Part shown: piece after piece, positions 7,150-17,709 of the stretch
Layout: every line of letters starts with the position of its first letter
How positions within the stretch are numbered: position 1 is the stretch's first letter
NCBI GenBank assembly: GCA_001839685.1
Contig: MLAK01000571.1
Span: 189,598-220,325 of the forward strand
Reading direction: 5' to 3'
DNA length: 30,728 nt
Source of the DNA: Tritrichomonas foetus
Lineage: Eukaryota > Parabasalia > Tritrichomonadida > Tritrichomonadidae
The notes under the pieces: model-generated
What the model was told of the DNA's origin: nothing
Seen by the model: the letters and a program-made list of their open reading frames with translations, nothing else
Database searches by the model: none
Translations under genes and position numbers: made by a program

Positions 7150-9351
7150 ATGTCTGGAAATCTCGGATTTTTTTGTTCGCAGATTGCATGGACTTATTTA
7201 ATTGCCATCCTCAGTGTTATTGTTTTCTTTGTTCCCAACTTCCAAGTAATATCACCAATTGTTGCTCGTGATAGATATTATATAGATTATGAAAAAGATC
7301 CAATTTATTTCATTCAACTTTCAGACACCCATGTTTCTTCAACAGACCCAAAAACTCAAGAAACATTTGAAAATTTATTGAAAATTTCACAGTTTTTTCA
7401 TTCTGACACACTTGTCATAACAGGTGATTTGGTAGACAATTGTGAGAACACAAAAAGGCCACGTTATTGTGATCAAAATGAGGCAGACTATAAAGCCTAT
7501 CGGAAAATACTCGATAAATATTCATCTGATTATGAGTGTATTGTTGATATTCCAGGAAATCATGACATGTATGGAGTTTATAACCCGAAAGATTCATTTT
7601 ATAGTAAATATTCTGTGTTGATGAATGAATTAAATGAAAATAATCAAACATACGATTTTGGAATTATCCAAAAAAAATGTGTATTTTCAAATAAAGCATC
7701 TAAAAAAATTCCAGCTCAAAACTCAAACATCAACAAGAATATTTTTTCAAGAAATTCTTTTACTACACATCATAAAATAAACATTCAAAATTCATCAATT
7801 ATATTACAAAATGACATTAGGAATATTAATCAGAATACAAATAGCTTTCATATGAATGAAAATAAGCCCAAATTAATGGATAAAATACAAACTTTTAACG
7901 TAAATAATGATATTAATGGCAATGAAGAAATTAGTTTGAATTTTTTGATTTTAAATCCTTTCAGTTTCCCTGCAGGACATCCAACAACTATTTATTGGAG
8001 CCATCCATCAGATTCTTATGCTGATCAAGTGACTGAGGCTGTTCAGAAATCGAAAAAGAATGAGACTCTTGTTGTTTTGTGTCACTTTCCAATTAGCATG
8101 ATTTTTAATGAAAGAATTGATGATGCACTCAGCAGTGAAAGTGTTGCAGTGACTTTAACTGGTCATTTGCATCGAAAAAAGGTTAATAGTTATCATTATG
8201 GCGATTCTATTGAATTTAATAGCCCAAGCTATCATATAAACAAAATAACAATCGTTGCTATTGATAATGGAAGAGTCACTTATCATGAACGTGATTTTTC
8301 TTCAATAACTACAGAAATTAATGTGATTGTGACTTCACCTGTGCCATATGAATCAACAACACCTTTTTCAGGTCAAAATAGTAACAACAGAAAAATTAGA
8401 GCTTTAGTTTTTGTTAAAGATATTCAGAATGAAAATGAAGAAAAAGAAATTATCGATAATATTAATATTCAAGTGAAAGGAGATGTCTCAGGAAAATTAG
8501 AATTTGAAAAGAAAATAAAAAACAATGTTTTTCTATTTTCGATGCCATTCGAATTAAGAAAGGTTGATAATATTAATGAGAAATGTAAATACCAAATCGA
8601 ATTTTATGGTGATTATCATTCTAATCTAACTTTTTATGTTGGAAAAACCTTATCTGGGCTAGTGGAATTAATTGATAATGAATATGAAATGTTTGCTGCA
8701 GGTTTTTTGGCACTATCTTTTCTATTTCCAATTTTAGTATTTATATCATTTCCGTGGAATTTTGCAATCGTTTCTGATTCATTTGAATATAAATGCCCTG
8801 GATATACTGTTTTGGGTTTCCTTGTTATTCGAAAAAGATTACATCATTTGCATCAAAATTTCCGATTAGTATTATTTTCTTTTGTTGTATGGCCAATCTT
8901 TTTACCTTTAATGCTGATTGAAATTGATGGTCATAGTGGTGCATTGTTTAGTTATGGATATTATTGTGGTAATAAGTTTGTTTATTCTGAGTGGGGACAA
9001 ATTTATTGTTTGTTTTATTATCTTGGCTGTATTTTGCCAATCGTTATTTTTGCATCTGCTTTCGCAGTCAAGAAATTGTCAATTTATGAGTGGATTTTAT
9101 TAATTATTGGCTTCACTTTTTCATTCTATTCATTATTCAGATATGTTGTTGAAACTGCTGGATGGGTAAGGATGTGGTTTTCTGTGTTTATAATTGTGCC
9201 CCCAACGTTGATTTTTATTCTTTATCATACAAAGAATCAAACAAATAATGACAATTATTCTAATCTACCAGATAGAAACAGATTAAATTTCATTCAGAAT
9301 GAAATTGAAGATGAAGAAGAATCCAGTATATTAGAAACTAACGACCTATGA
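7150..9351 (+). CDS. TMEM62-like transmembrane calcineurin-type phosphoesterase
   Basis: This is a 733-residue membrane metallophosphoesterase. After an N-terminal signal anchor (about residues 10-32), all calcineurin-like metal ligands are visible: D59 and H61 (SDTH), D93 (TGD), N137-H138 (GNHD), H312 (LCHFP), and H339/H341 (GHLH). A middle domain follows. The C-terminus has about five to six membrane segments from residue 515 to 705 and an acidic tail (EIEDEEESS). This order (single N-terminal TM, phosphoesterase domain, C-terminal TM bundle) matches the TMEM62 family, whose substrate is not firmly known. The catalytic domain should face a lumen or the outside. An Asn/Ser-rich insert (about residues 180-262) splits the fold between GNHD and the later His. 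AATAAA occurs 15 bases after the stop, possibly by chance. Confidence 0.85.
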   Translation: MSGNLGFFCSQIAWTYLIAILSVIVFFVPNFQVISPIVARDRYYIDYEKDPIYFIQLSDTHVSSTDPKTQETFENLLKISQFFHSDTLVITGDLVDNCENTKRPRYCDQNEADYKAYRKILDKYSSDYECIVDIPGNHDMYGVYNPKDSFYSKYSVLMNELNENNQTYDFGIIQKKCVFSNKASKKIPAQNSNINKNIFSRNSFTTHHKINIQNSSIILQNDIRNINQNTNSFHMNENKPKLMDKIQTFNVNNDINGNEEISLNFLILNPFSFPAGHPTTIYWSHPSDSYADQVTEAVQKSKKNETLVVLCHFPISMIFNERIDDALSSESVAVTLTGHLHRKKVNSYHYGDSIEFNSPSYHINKITIVAIDNGRVTYHERDFSSITTEINVIVTSPVPYESTTPFSGQNSNNRKIRALVFVKDIQNENEEKEIIDNINIQVKGDVSGKLEFEKKIKNNVFLFSMPFELRKVDNINEKCKYQIEFYGDYHSNLTFYVGKTLSGLVELIDNEYEMFAAGFLALSFLFPILVFISFPWNFAIVSDSFEYKCPGYTVLGFLVIRKRLHHLHQNFRLVLFSFVVWPIFLPLMLIEIDGHSGALFSYGYYCGNKFVYSEWGQIYCLFYYLGCILPIVIFASAFAVKKLSIYEWILLIIGFTFSFYSLFRYVVETAGWVRMWFSVFIIVPPTLIFILYHTKNQTNNDNYSNLPDRNRLNFIQNEIEDEEESSILETNDL

Positions 9352-9627
9352 TTATAATTCCTGTTAATAAATCTTAAATATATACATGTACATATTTAAA
9401 TATATACATACTATTAGATTATAATAAAATCATTTGAAAAGATAAAAATAGTTTATTAATTTATTTGTTAATCAAAATATTAATCAACCAATGATTGATA
9501 TTTTGAAAATATGCCTTAATAAAATAAATCACAAAAAAACAATTACTAAGATTAGAAATCAGAATATGAGTTTGAAATTTCTTCCATTCATTGATTTAAC
9601 AGCACCCTATCAACACGAGTCGAATTT

Positions 9628-12600
9628 TTAAAATCCAGAAAGAGAACTGTCAATATGTGGAGGCTCCATATTTCCTGAAAGACCACTTCCACTGCTTCTT
9701 ATTTCAAGTGGCTTTAATTGTTTAATTAATGCACTTTCGGTTTCATCTGAATCACTGATGTTTCCCATCATTTCTATCAAAGAGTCATTGTCGTCAGAAT
9801 CATCACTAAAGATTTTCTTCTTTTTAGAACTGGAACTACTTTCATTGTTATTTTGATGTTTCTTTAATGGTTCCCTTGAAAGCTGTTTTCCATCTTGAAC
9901 TTCTGCAAGATCATCAGTATGAACTTGTTCAAAAGTTCCGGTTTCCGGTGTTATAGAAACATCTTTAAAGAATGAAGAATCTGGAGTTTTTTCTTTCTTA
10001 TTTTGTAGTTTCTTTTCATCTTTATAACCATAAACATCTTCTTCATCTTCTTCGTCATAATTGTTTGTAATAGTATTGTTGTTGGATTTCGAAGCAACAA
10101 CAGATTTCATCAGAGTAGAATTGTTTAATGTACTGAAGTTGATATTTGACAAGCCAGTAATGTTAGAAGATCCTTCAAAAGTAATGTTATCTGGCATTGT
10201 TGAAGAAAATTGATCAAACGTGAATTCACTTGATTCAGGTGGCTGTGAGTTTTGATGATATTCTGCTATTTTTGAATTTTGTTTCGATGGTTGATTCAAT
10301 GGTGAATTGTCTTGAGGCAAAACCATTTTAACGTTTTTGTCATTTTTCTTTGCAGCTGAAGAAGTAACTTTTTCGAATACAAAATCAGAATTATCAGAAA
10401 CACTTGAGCTTCTCTGGGCATTAGAACCAGATTTATGATTTGATTTCATGTTTGAAGCTTGTTGGCCCTTCTGGAAAAGTGATGAAGTGTGAAAAGATGA
10501 AGATTTTTCATTATTATCATCACTTTTGTTGTCTGATTTCTTCTGTTTCTTAATTTTTGAATTAGAAGATGATGAATGAGATGAGTGAGAATCATCCTTT
10601 TTAGATTTAGAATTTTTATTGGATTTGATTTTTGAATCAGATTTCTTTTCATCAGAAATTTCTGAATTTTTTGCTGTTGAATTTGCACTCTTTTTAACCT
10701 TTCTCCTTCTTGAGGAAGAAGAGCTGAAAGAATTTTGTTCATTCATCAAATTAGGTTCTGGTTCTTTTAGATCAATTACTTGACGAGAGACAACTTCTTT
10801 ATCAGAAGGATGAGGATCAGCTGGTGCTGGTGATGAATTTAATGCTTTTTCGGATGAAGAAGCAGGTGAATTTGAATCAATATGAGATGGTCCTTTATGA
10901 GCATTTGTCATAACATTTTTTTCATTGTTTGAATGATTTTCAGAATTTGGTGTTTCTTTCTTTGCTGATTTCTTCTTCAATCCTGTTCCAGAATTATCAC
11001 TAACAATCGAATCTGACTCCATTGAGGATTCAGAAAGTGAGAAATTCATTCGAAGTGCTTTCAAATTACGCCTCAATATCTTCTTCTCTTGGTCATAATC
11101 TGAAGGCATTTTGTCACTGTTATCATCAGAAACATCATTCAATGAAATTAATTTAAAGTCACGTGGATCATTTTCGTTCTTCTTCTTTTTCTTAAGTTTT
11201 ACTGGATCAAGAGATGAAATAATTTCAGCTTGTTTCTCAATTTTTCCTGGTGGTAAAACAATTGATGATTCAACTGAAGCAATAAGATGCAAACTTCCTA
11301 TTGATTCTTTATGAATATCCTCACTAATTGGAACTAAGTCATACCATGTGTCTGGTGTTTCTTTAAGTGTGAAAAGTGGTAAAATAACACTGGCCATCAT
11401 CTTAAAGCCAGAATATTCTGCTTCACAAAGTGTCAAATTCAACATTGAATTCTGGAATCCAGTAATTGTATACTTAGAATTCCATTGTGGCTGCGTTCCA
11501 CTTCTTTTCTTTGTATTCAAAATAATGTCTTGGTCTTGGAATCCAATTTGCATGAGTGCATCAATTTTGTCATCAAGTTTTGCTTCGACTATTGTTAAAG
11601 TTATTGTCATGAAATGCTCATTTTCATCAATTACACGTTTAATCACTCTTCTTGATCTTCTTGATGATGATGTTGCAGTGCTGCATGCATCTGAAGCTCT
11701 TATATGATCAATGACTTGAAGATTTAATACATCTTCTTCTTCATAATCAAAATCACTATTATTTTGACTTCCTTTTGAAACAGATTTATTAATTTTATAA
11801 TTTTTATTGCTCATTTTAGAATCTTTATTACTGCTCCTGGAGCTTTTGTTGCTCATTTGGGAGTTGTTCTTCATATCACTTTTAGAATCAGCGAAAGATG
11901 GTAATTCATCATTTGAATCAGCATCTAAGTTTGATAAGAAAGAAAAGTTTTCCTCTTCTTCATCATTATCTTCATTAGGGCGAACACTTCGATTGCTTGA
12001 ACTGATTTCTGAAGGTAAATTAAGATTTTTGGTTTCTTCCTTCTCTTCGAATTCATCTGGAAGACTTTCATGATTCATTTCATTGTCACTTTTTATGATT
12101 TTACTTGATGACTTTTCATGAAGAGCATTAGAAGATGATTTAGCTAAATTTGACAATGAAAGCTTTTTATCAATAACGTCATAAGATGAATCATCTTCTT
12201 CATTTTCGTGATTTTTACTCTTATAATTCATTTTTGGATTTGGTTTATTATTCTTCAATGAATTTATTTTTTCATCAATAATATCATAATCTTCTTCTTC
12301 ATCAGAAGACGAAATATTTTTCTTTGTGAAATTGATATCATTGATTTCTTCTTCTTCTAAAGCATTAACAACTTCTTCAGGAACTGATGATAAATGACTT
12401 GGAATTTCATCGCTCTTAGACAAAGGATCGTTGTTAGATTCCTCTTTCGATTGATAAGAATCGAATTCTTCATCATCGTTCACACTAACTTCAGCGTTTC
12501 TTGATTGGATTCTAGAATGTTTTAATTGTGAAGATTTCTTTGAATGAATTGATGATTGTTTTGATGATGATAATGAACTACTTAATGAATCATGATTGTC

Positions 12601-15600
12601 TGGTTTTTTAGAAGAGTTTTTGTATTTAGTTGTTGGAGCAGGAGATGAAGAAATAACTCTTTCAAAAGATAAATCAGAATCATTTGATTTTTCAATTTTT
12701 GAGTTCATTTTTCCTTTTGTGAATGATTTCTTTGGATTTGCGTCAACTTCAATATCTTCACTGATGTATGAATCAATTAGTGAATCTGTGGTTGATTGAC
12801 CATTCTTTTTAATGAATTTTCCATTTGGTGGAGACAAAGAAATATTGCTTAAATTCCTGAGTTCAATAGAAAGTTCATTTTCCGTACTTGTGCTATAGTC
12901 TCTATGCTTTGATGATGTATGTTTGGAACTTTGAGAAGCTTTTGATAGAGATGAAGATTTGCTTAAAGATGAAGAATTTGATAATCCTGATTCATTGGCT
13001 TTTGATGACTTTGAAGATTTCGATTTTACTGATTTATTTGATGTTGCAGAAAGAACTGAGGAATTAGATTTTTGGGAGTGAATTGATTTCTCGGAATGAA
13101 TTGATTGGTTGGATTTTGATGAAGATGATGACGAAAGGTCCATATTGTCTTCGTTTTGAAGTAAAGAAGAGTGATTTGATGATTTGGAGTGTGAGCTTCT
13201 TGAAGAATGATGAGAAAAGCTCCTTTGTGATTGCTTTTCATCAACAATTTCTTCTTCACTATGACTTTCATTTTCAACTTTTTCAATACTTTGAGACTCT
13301 TCTTCATTTTCGGAATTTCCTTCTTGAATATTTATTGATCTCGATTTAGCAGATTGAGAATGTTCTTCATGAGGATTGTCATCACTATCTGAGCTTTGAC
13401 TTGAAGATTTGGAACTTGAATTAGAAGAACTTACGATGTTATGATCAGATAAATCATGATTAAGAATTACAAAATTACCAGACTCTTCAGAAGATTTTGA
13501 GGAAACCGATTTATTTTGTTTCTGGTTTTCGGTATCACTTTTATCTGAACCGAAATGGAAAGAATTAGTTAATGATGAATTATGTGATGATGAATTATTT
13601 GATGATGAAGTGCTTTGTGATAATTGTGTTTTTGGTGCAGCTCTAGATGATGAGAAGTATGACGAAGAGTTATCAGTTTTTTGTTTTTTGTTAACGGATT
13701 TAGAACTGTTTGAAAGAACTTTTGCACTTGAAACTGAATCTGATGACTTTGTTGCATTGCTTTTCGTGTCATTAGATGTTGATGAAGCTACAATTCCTTG
13801 ATAAAATTCATCTTGATTATCCTTCAAAACAAATTCCGCTGAACTTCCAAAAATTTCTGATGAATTCGAATTACCTTCACTTAAAATCTTTTCATGAGAA
13901 CTGTTGCTTTCAGATTCATTTTCATAATCATTATTTTCATCAGAACTATGTTCACTTCCACTGTAATTGGAATTAGAAACACTATTAGAATCGCGTTTTA
14001 AATCAGAATTAGAGTCACTTTGACTTTGGCTTTCGCTGTAATCCTTGTGATAGCTTTCAGTAGCGGATTTGGAGTGTCTGCTATAGCTATAGCTATCTCT
14101 GTTTGATGATTGTGAGTTAGCCGAATAAGATTCAGTTTTACGATTAGAATATTCATGTGAGTCAGCATTCAGAACATAATTCATTTCACTATTTTGATTA
14201 GGAGGTGACCTACTTAATGCTTTAGATGTTGAATTAAGTCTAATTTTTTCTTTTATTGGTGATTGTTTCTTTGTTGGTGAATTATCAAAGAAAGCACTTC
14301 CGTCGACATGAGAAGAACTATCTTCCATTTGATAAACATCAGAAGATAAAGAAACGCCATAAGATGATTTATTTGAATGAGTTGCACTGCTCTTATTAAA
14401 GGGATGTGCATTGGAGGATGAATCATTCATACTGATCTTATTTTTCACATTTTCTTTTTGTGGAGAAGCAAGAGTGAATGCTTCTTCTTGTGATTTTAGA
14501 ATAATTTTTCCTGGAGAAATGTTAACAACTTTATATTTCCTCTTCTTTAGAGTTTCATTTCCTTTGTTAATTTCTTCTTCTTCTTCGAATAGTTCTTCTT
14601 CAAGTTTTACATCACGTTTCTGAATTTTTTCATCAGGAGGAAGTTTGACATTTCGTATTTTATCTTCAAGTGATGAAAGTGAAAGATCATCTGGATGTTT
14701 CTTCTTCAAAACAATGTTTCCATTACTGTCATATTCATATTCATCACTTGAATTTGGAACTTTGTTTACTGAGACACTTGATGTTTTAGTAGTTGTTGTT
14801 GATGAACTGTGAAGCATATTAGGTGATTCTTGAAGTTTTCTCAACTTTGTTAATGAATTAGAAAGGCCTTCGATCTCAGATTTATAAGTTGGGGAGGGAG
14901 GCAAAATTTTTGAATTCCTTTTTGATTCTACTTCTTCGGCGTCTTCTTCCTCCTCTTCATTTTGAGTTTCACTTCCATATTCGTTTTCTTGTTGAGTTTC
15001 ACTTGTTTCTTGCTGTCCACTCTCTTCAGTTTCTTTGCTTTCACTTTCTAATAAGCTGACATTTTTGTTTTGGAGTTCAGAGTTTCCTTTGTTTTCTTCA
15101 TCACTACTTGCGGAAAGTAAACCTGAGCTTTTCACATTCGTCGATGAAGTATTTGATTTCGATTCAGATCGATTTCTAGATTCATCATCTGATGTATTAA
15201 TCGCAATATTTTGTTTCGTTCCACTTGAAGACAAAAGATTTTCAGTAGAAGTTGGATTACTTCTTGTATTGGTTGATGCTGCAGTGTAACTTTCTGAATA
15301 AACATTTTCGGTTTGACTGCTCCTACTTGTGAGGCGTTCTTCTTCATCACTTTTACCATTTCTATGATGTTTCCTGTGTCTCCTTCTTCGGCTAGCTTCT
15401 TCATCTTCAGACGAATAACTTGAATCAGAGTTATAATTTCGATTGTGATGGTGATGTCTTTTTCTTCTTTTATCAGAATCTTCATCTTTATGATGATGAT
15501 GCTTCCTTCTTCTTTTTCCAGGGAAATGTTCAGCAATTTCAATGTCGTCATCATCATCACTACTTTTTTCGATGATTTCGATTTCATAAATTTTTTCATC

Positions 15601-16896
15601 ATTATCATTATTTAATTGTGAAATAGCGCGAACTTTAACTTCTGGTTGTGGTTTCTTTTTTTTGACACGCCTTCTTTCGGTGAAACCTTCATCAGCTTTC
15701 ATATAGCATTCATTTGAAATTAGTAATTTTGGTCTTTCAGGTGTTGTTAATTCTCCATTTTTCCTTTTTTTAATTCTTTTTCGGTTTTTATTTGGTGACT
15801 CTAAATCATTTAATTGATGAGTTGTTTTGTAGTCTAATTTATCGGATTCTGGAAGTATTGGAGCACTCCTAGCAACAACTGGTGTTTCATTCATACTGCC
15901 GAAACTTCCATTAAGTGGTCCACTTGGACTACAACCTGGTGATTTTGGTCGTTTAAGTTTCATATATCTTTTAACAACTGCTTGTTGAGTTCCATCTTCT
16001 TTCTCCACAATCACTTCTTTTTCAATGATTGCGGCAATTTGATGAACACCTTTTGGAGTTGTTGGAATGTTGTTGATAAGATTAACTCCTCTTTCTTCAA
16101 CATTATTATCACTAAGATTATTATCATATAAATTATTTGTCTCTTCAGTATTTTCTAGTGTTGAATCAATAGTTTGTTCAAGGAATTTTTCTACGGCAAT
16201 GATATTTTTTATTTTTGGTTTTTCTTTTTGATCATTCAAATAAATGATATGAAGCTCTTCATCATCGTCATCACTTTGATTTTTCAAAGGAATTTCTCGA
16301 TTCTGAATTTTTTCATTTTCTGGAGGAAATTCAAAATCAGAAGAATCAGAAGATGATGATGAATCATGTTTTCTATCGTTACTGCTATAATTCAAGCCTT
16401 CATTCTCACTAATAATTAATTTCTTCATGCTATTTTTATTTTCACTAGAAGCACTCAATTTATCACTTTTTGAGATGTCACTTGATGATACATTTTTGAT
16501 GTTTGGACTTCCTGACATGACGAGAGAAATTTTCCTCCTATTTAAATTTCGCCTTCGAGAATTCGATTGATCATTGTTTGGTGTTGCTTCGAGATAGATT
16601 TTAACGTGTTTGTTGTCGCCATTTCGAGATAGTTTTGAAGGATCGATCGGAGTATCGATTTTTCGTCTGTTTATATTTTCATCTCCTGAAGAAGAAGAAT
16701 ACGAAGAATAAAAATCGAGCGTTGGTACAGAATTGTCGTCGGTATTATTTACTTTTCGGTTATTTGGATGATTTTCCTGGAGATTTGCAGAAAATTTTAA
16801 TCTTTTTTCTTTTTGTTTGTTTGAGCTGAACGAATCAGACAAAGAACTATCGCTTGCAGATTGGCTACTGCTTTTCTTTGATCCTGCGCGTCTCAT
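9628..16896 (-). CDS. Giant Ser/Asp/Glu/Lys-rich protein with one C2-like domain
   Basis: The protein has 2422 residues, starting at the ATG 16894-16896; the frame extends two codons further upstream but only to a TTG. Nearly all of it is low-complexity Ser, Asp, Glu, Lys and Asn, presumably disordered and heavily phosphorylated (many SD/E and S/TP sites). A basic, His-rich patch (KRRRKHHHH, RKRHHHH, RRRRHRKHH) lies near residues 462-515. One folded segment, about residues 1759-1870, looks like a C2 domain: it begins FMTITLTIVEAKLDDKIDAL, has PQWNSKYTI in the middle and ends SVILPLFTLKETPDTWYDL. The third loop lacks the usual Asp cluster, so Ca2+-dependent lipid binding is doubtful. A scaffold role is inference. 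Long antisense frames over this gene are side effects of its codon bias. Confidence 0.85.
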   Translation of the reverse strand: MRRAGSKKSSSQSASDSSLSDSFSSNKQKEKRLKFSANLQENHPNNRKVNNTDDNSVPTLDFYSSYSSSSGDENINRRKIDTPIDPSKLSRNGDNKHVKIYLEATPNNDQSNSRRRNLNRRKISLVMSGSPNIKNVSSSDISKSDKLSASSENKNSMKKLIISENEGLNYSSNDRKHDSSSSSDSSDFEFPPENEKIQNREIPLKNQSDDDDEELHIIYLNDQKEKPKIKNIIAVEKFLEQTIDSTLENTEETNNLYDNNLSDNNVEERGVNLINNIPTTPKGVHQIAAIIEKEVIVEKEDGTQQAVVKRYMKLKRPKSPGCSPSGPLNGSFGSMNETPVVARSAPILPESDKLDYKTTHQLNDLESPNKNRKRIKKRKNGELTTPERPKLLISNECYMKADEGFTERRRVKKKKPQPEVKVRAISQLNNDNDEKIYEIEIIEKSSDDDDDIEIAEHFPGKRRRKHHHHKDEDSDKRRKRHHHHNRNYNSDSSYSSEDEEASRRRRHRKHHRNGKSDEEERLTSRSSQTENVYSESYTAASTNTRSNPTSTENLLSSSGTKQNIAINTSDDESRNRSESKSNTSSTNVKSSGLLSASSDEENKGNSELQNKNVSLLESESKETEESGQQETSETQQENEYGSETQNEEEEEDAEEVESKRNSKILPPSPTYKSEIEGLSNSLTKLRKLQESPNMLHSSSTTTTKTSSVSVNKVPNSSDEYEYDSNGNIVLKKKHPDDLSLSSLEDKIRNVKLPPDEKIQKRDVKLEEELFEEEEEINKGNETLKKRKYKVVNISPGKIILKSQEEAFTLASPQKENVKNKISMNDSSSNAHPFNKSSATHSNKSSYGVSLSSDVYQMEDSSSHVDGSAFFDNSPTKKQSPIKEKIRLNSTSKALSRSPPNQNSEMNYVLNADSHEYSNRKTESYSANSQSSNRDSYSYSRHSKSATESYHKDYSESQSQSDSNSDLKRDSNSVSNSNYSGSEHSSDENNDYENESESNSSHEKILSEGNSNSSEIFGSSAEFVLKDNQDEFYQGIVASSTSNDTKSNATKSSDSVSSAKVLSNSSKSVNKKQKTDNSSSYFSSSRAAPKTQLSQSTSSSNNSSSHNSSLTNSFHFGSDKSDTENQKQNKSVSSKSSEESGNFVILNHDLSDHNIVSSSNSSSKSSSQSSDSDDNPHEEHSQSAKSRSINIQEGNSENEEESQSIEKVENESHSEEEIVDEKQSQRSFSHHSSRSSHSKSSNHSSLLQNEDNMDLSSSSSSKSNQSIHSEKSIHSQKSNSSVLSATSNKSVKSKSSKSSKANESGLSNSSSLSKSSSLSKASQSSKHTSSKHRDYSTSTENELSIELRNLSNISLSPPNGKFIKKNGQSTTDSLIDSYISEDIEVDANPKKSFTKGKMNSKIEKSNDSDLSFERVISSSPAPTTKYKNSSKKPDNHDSLSSSLSSSKQSSIHSKKSSQLKHSRIQSRNAEVSVNDDEEFDSYQSKEESNNDPLSKSDEIPSHLSSVPEEVVNALEEEEINDINFTKKNISSSDEEEDYDIIDEKINSLKNNKPNPKMNYKSKNHENEEDDSSYDVIDKKLSLSNLAKSSSNALHEKSSSKIIKSDNEMNHESLPDEFEEKEETKNLNLPSEISSSNRSVRPNEDNDEEEENFSFLSNLDADSNDELPSFADSKSDMKNNSQMSNKSSRSSNKDSKMSNKNYKINKSVSKGSQNNSDFDYEEEDVLNLQVIDHIRASDACSTATSSSRRSRRVIKRVIDENEHFMTITLTIVEAKLDDKIDALMQIGFQDQDIILNTKKRSGTQPQWNSKYTITGFQNSMLNLTLCEAEYSGFKMMASVILPLFTLKETPDTWYDLVPISEDIHKESIGSLHLIASVESSIVLPPGKIEKQAEIISSLDPVKLKKKKKNENDPRDFKLISLNDVSDDNSDKMPSDYDQEKKILRRNLKALRMNFSLSESSMESDSIVSDNSGTGLKKKSAKKETPNSENHSNNEKNVMTNAHKGPSHIDSNSPASSSEKALNSSPAPADPHPSDKEVVSRQVIDLKEPEPNLMNEQNSFSSSSSRRRKVKKSANSTAKNSEISDEKKSDSKIKSNKNSKSKKDDSHSSHSSSSNSKIKKQKKSDNKSDDNNEKSSSFHTSSLFQKGQQASNMKSNHKSGSNAQRSSSVSDNSDFVFEKVTSSAAKKNDKNVKMVLPQDNSPLNQPSKQNSKIAEYHQNSQPPESSEFTFDQFSSTMPDNITFEGSSNITGLSNINFSTLNNSTLMKSVVASKSNNNTITNNYDEEDEEDVYGYKDEKKLQNKKEKTPDSSFFKDVSITPETGTFEQVHTDDLAEVQDGKQLSREPLKKHQNNNESSSSSKKKKIFSDDSDDNDSLIEMMGNISDSDETESALIKQLKPLEIRSSGSGLSGNMEPPHIDSSLSGF

Positions 16897-17709
16897 GAAC
16901 AAATATCGAAAAAAGTTTTAAATATTATACGCAACGATGATTTTTCATTCAAATCATTCCTCTACAAAATTGTGAGATTTGAATACCAAAAGAAAAAAAA
17001 AATAACGAAAATATCTTTAATTATTTTATTTTATTTCTTAAAAATAGCTAAACTATCATTAATAATAAGTATTTAATGGAAAAATATCATTTGTCACTTC
17101 ATTATATCTTTGGTATTTGAGATATATACATAATAGTTGTAGGATGATAGCCAAATAAGTTCATAAAAAGTTGGTATGATATATGACCGTTAAAAATTAT
17201 TCTCTTTGAAAAAACGGAAATAATTAAACTTTCTGTTTCTATTTGTTCATCATAAAAAAGATGTAAATTTCAATATAAATTCCTTCTAAATCGACTGAAT
17301 TTTTAAATTTCATCTCTTAATTTAAACATGAAATACTTTTCAATTTGCTTTTATCAGCTATCTATTCAAAATTATCAAAAAATAGTGATGAACGTCAAAT
17401 ATATTTCTAAGAAATTCTCATAATGATTGAAATAAATTAACTAATTATCACAATGAACCCATAGATAATTAAAAAAGATAGAATGAAAAGAAAAGAAAGA
17501 AGAGAAAAAATTCCTGTTTCATCAGAAGAACCCTTATTTCACCAGATTAAGAAAAGATAAAATCTAGATATAGTGATGTTCCAAATGAAGATATACAATA
17601 TAAAATAGTTTTATTTTTTAAAGATATATATATAAATGATAGATAAAACACACAATGATTGAATGATCAACTAACGAAAGTCAAAAAGTTCAAAGTGAAA
17701 AGGAAAAAC
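16897..17709. other. AT-rich spacer between giant gene and HtrL/YibB-like gene
   Basis: No gene, RNA or ordered repeat was found. It should contain the promoter of the giant minus-strand gene at its left end and the 3' region of the glycosyltransferase-like gene at its right end. Confidence 0.5.

Noticed and set aside
11111..15608. Many antisense and alternate-phase frames of 60-158 codons across the giant gene
   Set aside because: They mirror the Ser/Asp/Glu/Lys codon bias of the 2422-residue protein and have no recognisable domains.
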